From NCBI GenBank assembly GCA_964652645.1, contig CAZZCS010000127.1, forward strand, positions 1 through 6,031: a DNA stretch of 6,031 nt, read 5' to 3'. Positions 1-5,965 of this stretch are shown here, piece after piece. The position numbers and the translations under genes were made by a program. Position 1 is the stretch's first letter; every line of letters starts with the position of its first letter. Below the pieces are notes generated by a model that was not told the origin of the DNA, did no database searches, and worked only from the letters and a program-made list of their open reading frames with translations. The DNA comes from CAZZCS01 sp964652645. GTDB taxonomy: Bacteria; Cloacimonadota; Cloacimonadia; Cloacimonadales; Cloacimonadaceae.

Positions 1-884
1 GTGTGATCAATTGGAGGGGGATCTGAGACGCCCATTGACTTAATGATCAACATGGGTCTGCTCCAAGTGATATCAAGATAGTGTAGTGTGTTGTCGTTTC
101 CGGTATTAGACTTTTTATAGCTGTACATCGTTGTTCCATCCGTAAGTATGTAATTTAGCGATGTATAGTCTTCAATTTCGTCGATCAGAAATAGAGCTTG
201 ATTCATGCCAGTATAGATATCTCGATAACGCTCTGTCATGCCCATGATTAAGTAAAACATCAGCTCACTATCGACCATTTCTCCCGGGGCAGGCGCCGTA
301 GATACGTTGTGGCAGTCCATATAGGCTTCTTGAATCCAATCATTTGAAAAGCCTGCATCATTAAGAGCAGCTACTAACCTTAAGGAATCGTCAGGAGCAA
401 TGGATCCATTATGCATAAAAGTATATACCTTGCCGTCACCAAGCCGGGAATTCCACCTGAAGGGATGCACTCCGCCTTCTGGCCCTGAAGAACGCAATCT
501 GGCGTGGGCCATTAATGTGTAAACTGGTATGTATGGCAAGATATAAGGTACCAATATCTCATTTTTTACATAATTATAAACCGATGAGTTTCGAATCGAA
601 TTGGCATCTCTGTAGATTTCTACGTCCTGGGGGTCATCGAAGTATATTCCAAACCCGCAACCATCGCTGTTATCGTGTCCAGTATTATACAGCTCAGTCA
701 TATAAGCCTGAGAAATCACGGCTAAATGGTTGAGTGCATGATCGGTAACCCTAGTTTTGGAAATTCCAGCAAACATATCACATGCGTAACTTGTTTGCAC
801 CAAAGAAAACATAAGCAATGCTAATGAAAATACTTTTAGCATTTTCGCGATTGAGGGGGGGGGGGTGAATTGTTTCTTATTCAC
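1..884 (-). CDS. secreted class II glutamine amidotransferase-like Ntn-hydrolase (C-terminus beyond window)
   Basis: The frame is open from GTG at 884 to the left edge (294 codons), so the C-terminus is missing. Residues 15-34 form a hydrophobic signal peptide ending S-Y-A, followed at once by Cys35 (CDMFAGIS). The rest follows the GATase_4/YafJ-like class II amidotransferase order: NSDGCGFGIYFDD near 72-84 (family DGWGIA.Y), AHARLRSSG with Arg129, VHPF, MHNGSI with Asn159-Gly160 (oxyanion hole), VDSELMFYL with Asp205, and LTDG near 247. In this family the N-terminal Cys is the nucleophile that releases ammonia from glutamine or cleaves an amide. Here signal peptidase would expose it in the periplasm or outside, so the substrate is unknown and may be an amide or peptide rather than glutamine. 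GTG 884 is preferred over ATG 842 because AAGGAG lies 7 nt upstream of it, while ATG 842 has no Shine-Dalgarno. Short antisense frames here are shadows. The fold call is fairly sure; the substrate is not. Confidence 0.8.
   Translation of the reverse strand, partial: MNKKQFTPPPSIAKMLKVFSLALLMFSLVQTSYACDMFAGISKTRVTDHALNHLAVISQAYMTELYNTGHDNSDGCGFGIYFDDPQDVEIYRDANSIRNSSVYNYVKNEILVPYILPYIPVYTLMAHARLRSSGPEGGVHPFRWNSRLGDGKVYTFMHNGSIAPDDSLRLVAALNDAGFSNDWIQEAYMDCHNVSTAPAPGEMVDSELMFYLIMGMTERYRDIYTGMNQALFLIDEIEDYTSLNYILTDGTTMYSYKKSNTGNDNTLHYLDITWSRPMLIIKSMGVSDPPPIDH
855..865 (-). repeat. C11 homopolymer tract inside the start of the amidotransferase gene
   Basis: Eleven consecutive G on the plus strand read as C11 on the coding strand. 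From the GTG at 884 the tract encodes the end of Thr7 and Pro8-Pro10, in the polar n-region before the signal peptide. From the alternative ATG at 842 it would lie in the leader, 12 nt upstream. Gain or loss of one C would shift the long reading frame to an early stop, so the tract is a candidate contingency locus. Confidence 0.85.
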
Positions 885-891
885 TTTACTT

Positions 892-897
892 CTCCTT
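892..897 (-). promoter_or_regulatory. Shine-Dalgarno deciding the GTG start at 884
   Basis: The coding strand reads AAGGAG followed by AAGTAAA and then GTG, a near-consensus ribosome binding site with a 7-nt spacer. The next in-frame start, ATG at 842, is preceded by C11 and TCAATCGCGAAA, with no purine-rich Shine-Dalgarno. This contrast is the main reason for the longer start and for placing the C tract inside the coding region. Confidence 0.7.
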
Positions 898-901
898 TCT
901 T

Positions 902-913
902 GTCCATATGGAC
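902..913. promoter_or_regulatory. 12-bp perfect palindrome GTCCATATGGAC in the leader
   Basis: The palindrome lies between the predicted promoter and the Shine-Dalgarno of the amidotransferase gene, within the predicted untranslated leader. It could be a dimeric repressor site or a small hairpin next to the ribosome binding site. The sequence supports only the symmetry; the function is inferred. Confidence 0.4.
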
Positions 914-978
914 GAGTCTATCAAACATATTTAGGTGCTAACCGCCGTAGCATTGTTTACCATTCAGCTATCAATCCC

Positions 979-1007
979 ATAATTATTACACTTGCATATT
1001 CTGTCAA
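979..1007 (-). promoter_or_regulatory. sigma70-like promoter of the amidotransferase gene
   Basis: On the minus strand a perfect -35 TTGACA (1002-1007) is followed after 17 bp by AATTAT (979-984). The -10 matches four of six consensus positions, including A2 and T6. Transcription would start near 972 and give a leader of roughly 90 nt to the GTG start. If the organism uses Bacteroidetes-type sigma factors, this match carries less weight. Confidence 0.5.
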
Positions 1008-1143
1008 CTATTCTTTGAACATACTAGCAGAATACATCACAAGCACATTTTATTAATAACTATATGTGACCATCATCATTATTTGATTGACGTCTTGTAG
1101 CTTTCCTCTGGATTTTGATCTCACTTCAGATGATAGATTCAGG

Positions 1144-1286
1144 CTCTACGAAGCAGTAGTGAGCCGGGTGTCTTACACTGCTGCCGGAGAGTTCAATTCC
1201 CACGAGTTCATGTGGTAGGTTTTTCTAAGAGACCATTACGCTGGCACCTGAACACCCGCATATCATCTCGACGGGAGGTGTAAGAC
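1144..1286. other. gene-free intergenic region with nested inverted repeats
   Basis: The roughly 350 bases between the minus-strand promoter and serA hold no credible gene. Within them GCAGTAGTG (1153-1161) pairs with CACTGCTGC (1176-1184, one wobble), with an outer CTCT/AGAG (1144-1147/1188-1191). GTCTTACAC (1170-1178) is an exact inverted copy of GTGTAAGAC (1278-1286). ACACC (1252-1256) faces GGTGT (1277-1281). The long-range pair competes with both local stems. I recognise no known riboswitch or RNA family, and direction is unknown. It may be a serA leader, a small RNA, or a decayed element. Confidence 0.4.
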
Positions 1287-1302
1287 CTGCAGAACATTTT
1301 AC

Positions 1303-1331
1303 TTGACTCAAAAAGCAGCGTTTAAAAGACT
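1303..1331 (+). promoter_or_regulatory. weak candidate promoter of serA
   Basis: TTGACT (1303-1308) is a good -35. After 17 bp comes AAGACT (1326-1331), which matches the -10 consensus at only three positions. TTTAAA (1321-1326) is nearby but only 12 bp away. The site is listed because serA needs a promoter in this gap and nothing better is visible. Confidence 0.22.
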
Positions 1332-1364
1332 ACAAACATAAAAAAATCCATTATGGAGGAAACA

Positions 1365-2285
1365 ATGCCAAAAGTCCTTATTGCTACCGAGAAAGCTTTT
1401 GCTGCCGAAGCAGTTCAAAAGATCAAAGCCGAATTGGACAAGGCTCAGTTTGAACAGGTCTGGCTGGAAAATTACACAGCCAAAGCCGACCTGCTCAAGG
1501 CCGTGGCCGATGCCGAAGCGATAATCATCCGCAGCGACATTATCGATGCCGAAGTGATCAACGCCGCTCCCAAGCTAAAGCTCGTTGTCCGTGCCGGAGC
1601 CGGTTATGACAACGTCGATCTGGCAGCAGCCACAGCCAAAAACGTGATCGTGATGAATACTCCCGGTCAAAACTCCAATGCCGTGGCCGAGCTTGCCATC
1701 GGAATGATGATCTATATGGCGCGTGGCAAGTTTAACGGTAAATCCGGCACCGAGCTAGCTGGAAAGACTCTCGTCCTTTATGGATACGGTTATGTAGCAC
1801 GTTACGTAGCCAAGATCGCCAAGGGCATCGGCATGGATGTATTTGCCTATGATCCCTTCATTTCTACCGAGATCATGGCCAAAGAAGGCGTCAAACCTGT
1901 AGAGACCGTGGCAGATATCTTCAAACTGGGAGATTATATTTCCCTGCATATTCCAGCCACGGCCGAGACCAAGAAATCCATCAATTGGGATCTGCTCAGC
2001 CTCGTCAAAGCCAATTGCACCATCGTCAATACCGCCCGTAAGGAAGTGATCGACGAGGAAGCTCTGCTCAAAGCCTTTGCCGAAAAGAAGAAATTCTGCT
2101 TTGTCTCCGATGTGGAACCGGGCTGCTCCGCTGAACTGATGGAAAAGTACGCCGATCGCGTCTATTACACCCCCAAGAAAATGGGTGCTCAGACCGCCGA
2201 GGCAAACGTCAATGCCGGCGTCGCTGCTGCCAAGCAAATCATCGGCTTCTTCAATTCTGGAGATAAGACCTACAAAGTAAATTAG
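1365..2285 (+). CDS. serA: D-3-phosphoglycerate dehydrogenase, short Bacteroides-type form
   Basis: The enzyme oxidises 3-phosphoglycerate to 3-phosphohydroxypyruvate with NAD, the first committed step of serine synthesis in the cytosol. The 306-aa product has the D-2-hydroxyacid dehydrogenase layout: a split substrate domain (about 1-100 and 275-306) around a Rossmann domain. Visible marks are RAGAGYDNVD (76-85), NTPGQNSNAVAELA (98-111), a GYGYVA nucleotide loop (140-145) in place of GxGxxG, acidic Asp163 that favours NAD, catalytic Arg225 in NTAR, and Glu251 in DVEP. The usual His of TPHxG is Lys271 (TPKKMGAQTAEAN). The loop holding E. coli Trp139 and the C-terminal ACT domain are absent. 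This matches the remembered Bacteroides SerA and Entamoeba short-type enzyme. ATG 1365 is chosen over ATG 1353 because GGAGG (1355-1359) sits 5 nt before it and the upstream ATG overlaps that site. No serC neighbour is visible. Lack of an ACT domain suggests no serine feedback through that route. Confidence 0.93.
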   Translation: MPKVLIATEKAFAAEAVQKIKAELDKAQFEQVWLENYTAKADLLKAVADAEAIIIRSDIIDAEVINAAPKLKLVVRAGAGYDNVDLAAATAKNVIVMNTPGQNSNAVAELAIGMMIYMARGKFNGKSGTELAGKTLVLYGYGYVARYVAKIAKGIGMDVFAYDPFISTEIMAKEGVKPVETVADIFKLGDYISLHIPATAETKKSINWDLLSLVKANCTIVNTARKEVIDEEALLKAFAEKKKFCFVSDVEPGCSAELMEKYADRVYYTPKKMGAQTAEANVNAGVAAAKQIIGFFNSGDKTYKVN

Positions 2286-2307
2286 ACCCTACTATATCAC
2301 AATCCTC

Positions 2308-2338
2308 AGGCTCTCTCCTCGCGGGAGAGCCTTTATTT
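2308..2338 (+). terminator. intrinsic terminator after serA
   Basis: AGGCTCTC (2308-2315) pairs perfectly with GAGAGCCT (2325-2332) around a 9-nt loop, followed by TTATTT. It starts 22 nt after the serA stop, so serA is probably transcribed alone. Confidence 0.8.
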
Positions 2339-2493
2339 GTGCTTCACTTTGTAAGACCGTTGCACATCCATGGATAGCGAGCGTTTATACACGAGAGATT
2401 GATTTTCTGGGCCTTGATTGATCGTACCTATGCCCACCCACGATTCACCACCAGCGCTCACGATTTCACGCTTTGGGACCCGGGCACCCTTAT

Positions 2494-2514
2494 GGTATGG
2501 GCTCCGCCCATGCC
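2494..2514. other. hairpin in the spacer upstream of the sorted secreted protein gene
   Basis: GGTATGGGC and GCCCATGCC form a 9-bp stem (one T-G wobble) with a TCC loop. No T-tract follows on either strand, so it is not a normal terminator. The surrounding spacer (2339-2600) contains no convincing gene; the open frames crossing it are unsupported. An isolated TTGACA lies at 2541-2546, but it has no good -10 at 16-18 bp, so the promoter of the downstream gene is not resolved. The hairpin may be a dispersed intergenic repeat or a leader structure. Confidence 0.4.
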
Positions 2515-2600
2515 CCGAATGATCAATGGTCTTTTCTTGCTTGACAGTAATTGGCACATGAATTTGCCTAAACTCCGATATTATAAATTGGGAGATAACC

Positions 2601-4475
2601 ATGCAACATAAGAGATTGTCTTTATCAATCGTCCTCTTGCTAGGCCTCATCCTCTGCACCACGGCAATGTATGCCGCTGGGAACAGAGAGATCTGGCTCA
2701 CAGAAGATTTCACATCTGCGACCTTTCCGCCTACCGGATGGTCGATAAGTTCTAATGCTTCAAACTGGAGCAGATTTGTGGGTAACAGCGCGGGAGGAAC
2801 TTCTCCAGAGCTGAGATTTAGCTGGGAACCGCAGTTTAATGGTACCTCATATTTTATTTCTCCCATGGTAAATACCACAGGAGAGACGAGTATTTACCTC
2901 GACTTTCGTCATTTTGTGGATCATTATGCCAATCCTTTCACTGTGGGCGTAGCTACCCGTTCCAATAGCGGAGCCTGGAATACAGCCTGGTCTATCAGCC
3001 CTACTGGCAATATCGGACCCATCCTCCAAACAATCAATATCACAAATAGTGATGTGGGCTCTTCGGAGTTTCAATTTGCCTTTTACTTCTCCGGCTCCTC
3101 TTACAACGTGGATTATTGGTTTATCGACGACATCAAGCTCTACACTCCTTTCCAGTACGATCTGGGAATCCACTCCGTGTCTGTACCAGCCCAGATAGAG
3201 GCTGGCGAACCCATAAACCCAACGGTTACGATCAAGAACTATGGTATGGGAGATCTCACTGCCACCGTATCCATGACCGTGTATAGAGGTGCAATCCTGG
3301 ACTTCCAAAGTACAGATTTTTATACAGAACCTCTGGCGGCGGGAACTCAATTAACAATTGACGCCCCCTTCTATCTGCCAGAATATGAAAATGAGCTTTA
3401 TAAATTTGTCTTCTCCATCGCTTCTCTGGAAGATGTGGTGGATGGAGATCCGAGCAACAACGTAGTGGCAGCTTATAGCGCTACCTGGACAAGCCCCAAG
3501 CAGCAGGTTTTGCTGGAGATCGGAACCGGCGGATGGTGCCCCTATTGCCCTGGCGCTGCCATGGCCGCAGATGATATGGTGGCAGCTGGTTACAACGTGG
3601 CCGTGATCGAAAACCACAACGGCGATCCCTATGCCAACGATGCATCCAATGCCAGAAACAGCTATTATGGCATCACAGGCTACCCCACAGGCGTCTTTGA
3701 CGGTCTATTGCGTTATGTAGGCGGCAGCAACACTACCAGCATCATGCCTTCCTATCTCCCCCTCTTTAACCAACGGGTAAATCTCAAGACTCCGATTGAG
3801 CTGGGAATCTATGGCAGCAGCAACGGCAACGACTACAGCATGGATATCAGGATCCAGAAACACGCCAATCTGCCCTACTCCAATCTCGTCCTGCACCTGG
3901 CCCTCACCGAATCCGAAATCCAATATGCCTGGCAGGGTCAGACCCACATGAACTTTGTAAACCGGATCATGGTTCCAAATCATTTGGGCACAGAGATAGA
4001 CCTGCTAAACGCCTCCATTGGCGAGCATAGCTATCTTCTGGATTTCACAAAAGGTGCCACCTGGGTGGACGCTCATTGTGAGTTCGTAGCCTTCGTCCAG
4101 GATCTGGACACCAAGGAAGTGATTCAGGCCCAAAAAGTAAGTCTTGTGGATCTGGAAGCACCTCCGGTAAGCATTAGCGAAAACCTGAGCACTCCTGTTC
4201 AGACCACCCTGAATAGCATTTATCCAAACCCCTTCAATCCTGAAACTACGATCAGCTACAGCCTGAACCAGAGCAGCAAGGTGCGCCTTGAGGTTTACAA
4301 TGTGAAAGGCCAATTGGTCAAGACTCTTTTGGATACCCAGATGCCGGCAGGAAATCACAATCTGACCTGGCAGGGCAACGATAATCGCGGAAACAATGTT
4401 TCCAGCGGGATCTATTACATCCGGATGAGCTCCGATAATTTCAGCACTTCCCGCAAGGTAATGCTGCTCAAATAA
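2601..4475 (+). CDS. secreted multidomain protein with Omp28/thioredoxin-like domain and C-terminal sorting domain
   Basis: The 624-aa product starts at an ATG behind GGGAG (2590-2594, 6-nt spacer). Residues 1-25 are a signal peptide (KR, a Leu-rich core, then M-Y-A). Residues about 34-182 resemble a choice-of-anchor J/cleaved-adhesin jelly roll: EDFTSATFPPTGWS at the start, WFIDDIKLY at the end. Residues about 186-292 look like a CARDB Ig-like domain (VTIKNYG, DGDPSNN). Residues about 298-515 resemble Omp28-related proteins with a thioredoxin-like start: GGWCPYCPGA with Cys313-Pro-Tyr-Cys316, and a Tyr361-Pro362-Thr363 loop where thioredoxins keep a cis-Pro. Residues about 537-624 are the FlgD-like/type A sorting domain (IYPNPFNPETTISYSL, SSGIYYIR, MLLK end), typical of type IX secretion cargo. 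It is probably exported through the outer membrane and held at the surface or released. A redox role is inferred from CPYC only; the domain may instead be structural. It is flanked by hairpins on both sides, so it is probably a single-gene unit. Confidence 0.85.
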   Translation: MQHKRLSLSIVLLLGLILCTTAMYAAGNREIWLTEDFTSATFPPTGWSISSNASNWSRFVGNSAGGTSPELRFSWEPQFNGTSYFISPMVNTTGETSIYLDFRHFVDHYANPFTVGVATRSNSGAWNTAWSISPTGNIGPILQTINITNSDVGSSEFQFAFYFSGSSYNVDYWFIDDIKLYTPFQYDLGIHSVSVPAQIEAGEPINPTVTIKNYGMGDLTATVSMTVYRGAILDFQSTDFYTEPLAAGTQLTIDAPFYLPEYENELYKFVFSIASLEDVVDGDPSNNVVAAYSATWTSPKQQVLLEIGTGGWCPYCPGAAMAADDMVAAGYNVAVIENHNGDPYANDASNARNSYYGITGYPTGVFDGLLRYVGGSNTTSIMPSYLPLFNQRVNLKTPIELGIYGSSNGNDYSMDIRIQKHANLPYSNLVLHLALTESEIQYAWQGQTHMNFVNRIMVPNHLGTEIDLLNASIGEHSYLLDFTKGATWVDAHCEFVAFVQDLDTKEVIQAQKVSLVDLEAPPVSISENLSTPVQTTLNSIYPNPFNPETTISYSLNQSSKVRLEVYNVKGQLVKTLLDTQMPAGNHNLTWQGNDNRGNNVSSGIYYIRMSSDNFSTSRKVMLLK

Positions 4476-4494
4476 TAGGATAATTACTTTCAAC

Positions 4495-4532
4495 AGCCGC
4501 TGTGGTAACTGTGCTACGGCGGCTTTAACTTT
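4495..4532 (+). terminator. hairpin terminator or attenuator between the sorted protein gene and the transporter
   Basis: AGCCGCTGTGG (4495-4505) pairs with CTACGGCGGCT (4514-4524) over 11 bp with two wobbles around an 8-nt loop, followed by TTAACTTT. It begins 19 nt after the stop of the upstream gene and ends just before the transporter start. The T-tract is interrupted, so termination may be partial. The 3' arm carries GGCGG, the only purine-rich stretch that could bind the ribosome for the next gene. Confidence 0.65.
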
Positions 4533-4536
4533 GGAT

Positions 4537-5808
4537 ATGAAACTCAAGACCCTCTCTCCTTTGGAACGGCAGACAGCAGTACTGCTACTATGGGCAGCAC
4601 TCTTCAATGGCGTCGTATCCAGCCTGGGGCAGACTCAGGATATCATCGCCCGTAAAGCTCTGCTGGCAGCGGATTGGCAGCTCATGATCATGATGATGAT
4701 CTGGCCTGTATCAAATTTCTTTTCCATCTGGTGGGGCAGAATCTTTGAAAAATCCTGCCATCAATCCCGCTATTTCCTCGTCGTGGGCATCCTGGGACGG
4801 CTAACTCTCGTGTATGGCCTCTGGGTCACGACGATGAATGAATATCTCGTGCTGCTGGCTCTGATGTTTTCCTTCAATTCCCTGCTCATCCCCGCCCAGA
4901 ACTCCATCTATCAAAAGAACATAGATTTCAGCCGCAGGGCCAAGATCTATGGTTATACGATCAGCCTTGGCATGGCGGTCTCGATTGGTTTCACCTTTCT
5001 GGCTGGGAGGATTCTGGATACTCAGGAAAATCTCTTTCGGGTGATCCTGGCTGTCACCGGTGTTGCGGGTTTGATCAGCTGTATCCTCCTCTCTATCATC
5101 AAGATAAAGAAGCCGGAAGCGGTGCAGAGCTGCGAGAAGGTAAACCTCCGCGAAGTCATGCTCGATCCCATCAGACGTACCTTGAGGTTGCTGAAGGAAA
5201 ACAAGCAGTTTGCAGCCTTCGAGCGTAGCTATTCGATCTATGGGATGGGGTTTATCATGATGACGCCCATCATCCCCATCTATCTGGTGGACGTGCTGAA
5301 GCTGAGCTATACCACAAACTTCCTGGCCAAGGGCATCATTTCCCAGGTAGGCCTGCTATTTTTATCGCCTTATATAGGTAAGATTCACGATCGGATGCAT
5401 CCCTTCAAATTTATCTCCATGGCTTTTGCCATGCTCTTTATCTTCCCTGTGCTGATCATCATTTCCTCGCTCTTTGCCCATATTCCAGCGGTCTCCATCC
5501 CCATTGTACTGGGGGCATATCTGGTATTTGGCATTGCCATGGCAGCGGTAAATATCTCCTGGAATATGAGTTCCATCTATTTTGCCGGCAAGCAGGATGC
5601 AGCCATGTATCAGAGCGTGCATGTCACCATGACCGGCATCCGCGGCGTGATAGCGCCTGGCTTGGGGCTGATCCTGATGAAGTTTATTGGAATCAGGGCA
5701 GTATTTGTAGTTGCTGCTGGCTTCCTGCTCTCTGCCTCCATAATCAGTTATCTGGATGATAAGAAGCTGAAGGCTACCTACTACGCAGAGGCAATTCCGG
5801 AGGAATAA
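4537..5808 (+). CDS. major facilitator superfamily transporter, 12 TM
   Basis: The 423-aa protein is an inner-membrane secondary transporter; its substrate cannot be read from the sequence. Hydrophobic segments lie near 13-35, 48-67, 78-98, 101-122, 138-160, 167-189, 234-252, 262-281, 291-311, 318-341, 363-383 and 386-405. A charged central loop (about 190-233) splits them 6+6, as expected for this family. Motif A-like turns follow TM2 (WWGRIFEKSCHQSR) and TM8 (GKIHDRMHPFK). The N-terminus is short and basic, and the C-terminus is charged (DDKKLK). The start is uncertain: ATG 4537 has no clear Shine-Dalgarno, and TTG 4531 (two residues longer) has GGCGG 8 nt upstream but inside the preceding hairpin. 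The gene may depend on readthrough of that hairpin or on a promoter not recognised here. No neighbouring pathway gene hints at a substrate. Confidence 0.85.
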   Translation: MKLKTLSPLERQTAVLLLWAALFNGVVSSLGQTQDIIARKALLAADWQLMIMMMIWPVSNFFSIWWGRIFEKSCHQSRYFLVVGILGRLTLVYGLWVTTMNEYLVLLALMFSFNSLLIPAQNSIYQKNIDFSRRAKIYGYTISLGMAVSIGFTFLAGRILDTQENLFRVILAVTGVAGLISCILLSIIKIKKPEAVQSCEKVNLREVMLDPIRRTLRLLKENKQFAAFERSYSIYGMGFIMMTPIIPIYLVDVLKLSYTTNFLAKGIISQVGLLFLSPYIGKIHDRMHPFKFISMAFAMLFIFPVLIIISSLFAHIPAVSIPIVLGAYLVFGIAMAAVNISWNMSSIYFAGKQDAAMYQSVHVTMTGIRGVIAPGLGLILMKFIGIRAVFVVAAGFLLSASIISYLDDKKLKATYYAEAIPEE

Positions 5809-5814
5809 TTTTCC

Positions 5815-5877
5815 CTTCACACGGAACTACCCACCATGCTAGTAGGGGCGCGAGCCCCCAGGGCTGAACTTGTGAAG
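5815..5877. other. nested inverted repeat after the transporter gene
   Basis: CTTCACA (5815-5821) faces an exact inverted TGTGAAG (5871-5877). Inside is a perfect GGGGC/GCCCC hairpin with a GCGA loop (5845-5858). CGAGCC (5851-5856) also has an inverted copy GGCTCG at 5896-5901. No T-tract follows, so it is unlikely to be a standard terminator. It resembles a dispersed, REP-like intergenic element, but only one copy is visible here. Confidence 0.45.
5818..5848. repeat. direct repeat copy 1 (18-bp perfect core)
   Basis: CACACGGAACTACCCACC (5818-5835) recurs exactly at 5934-5951. Similarity continues through ATGCTAG-TAGGGG here versus GTGTTAGATAGGGG in copy 2, then stops. This copy lies right after the transporter stop and is not followed by recognisable intron sequence. 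Confidence 0.85.
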
Positions 5878-5933
5878 ACCTGAGGTATAAGACGTGGCTC
5901 GCCCGCAAGAAATGTTGCATAATTTATTTGATA

Positions 5934-5965
5934 CACACGGAACTACCCACCGTGTTAGATAGGGG
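5934..5965. repeat. direct repeat copy 2, joined to the group II intron 3' end
   Basis: This is the second copy of the 18-bp core (5934-5951) with a related tail reaching into ATAGGGG, which is also the predicted end of the intron. Read on the minus strand, the repeat is the sequence immediately downstream of the intron, that is, its 3' exon side. Confidence 0.8.

Noticed and set aside
515..733. 72-codon plus-strand open frame
   Set aside because: It is antisense to the well-supported minus-strand gene, which shows a signal peptide and family motifs.
777..785. Lipobox reading of the Cys after the signal peptide (S-Y-A-C)
   Set aside because: Ser at -3 and Tyr at -2 fit a lipobox poorly, while S-Y-A is a good signal peptidase I site. 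It is kept only as the alternative.
865..1056. 63-codon plus-strand open frame starting with GTG in the G tract
   Set aside because: It lies antisense over the promoter and leader of the amidotransferase gene, has no Shine-Dalgarno other than the G run, and matches no recognisable protein.
1189..1203. GAGTTCAATTCCCAC resembling a tRNA T-loop
   Set aside because: The flanks do not pair as a T-stem, and no anticodon arm or acceptor stem can be built around it.
1353..1364. Upstream ATG adding four residues (MEET) to SerA
   Set aside because: This ATG overlaps the Shine-Dalgarno GGAGG that serves ATG 1365, and the family begins at MPKVLIATEK.
4005..4607. 200-codon minus-strand open frame (also 2333-2878, 2847-3350, 1755-2237 and 5362-5820)
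   Set aside because: These are antisense shadows of genes with clear domains; they show no family motifs and low-complexity composition.
5818..5965. CRISPR array
   Set aside because: There are only two repeat copies, of unequal tails, with a spacer near 100 bp and no cas genes. An intron or intergenic repeat explains them better.
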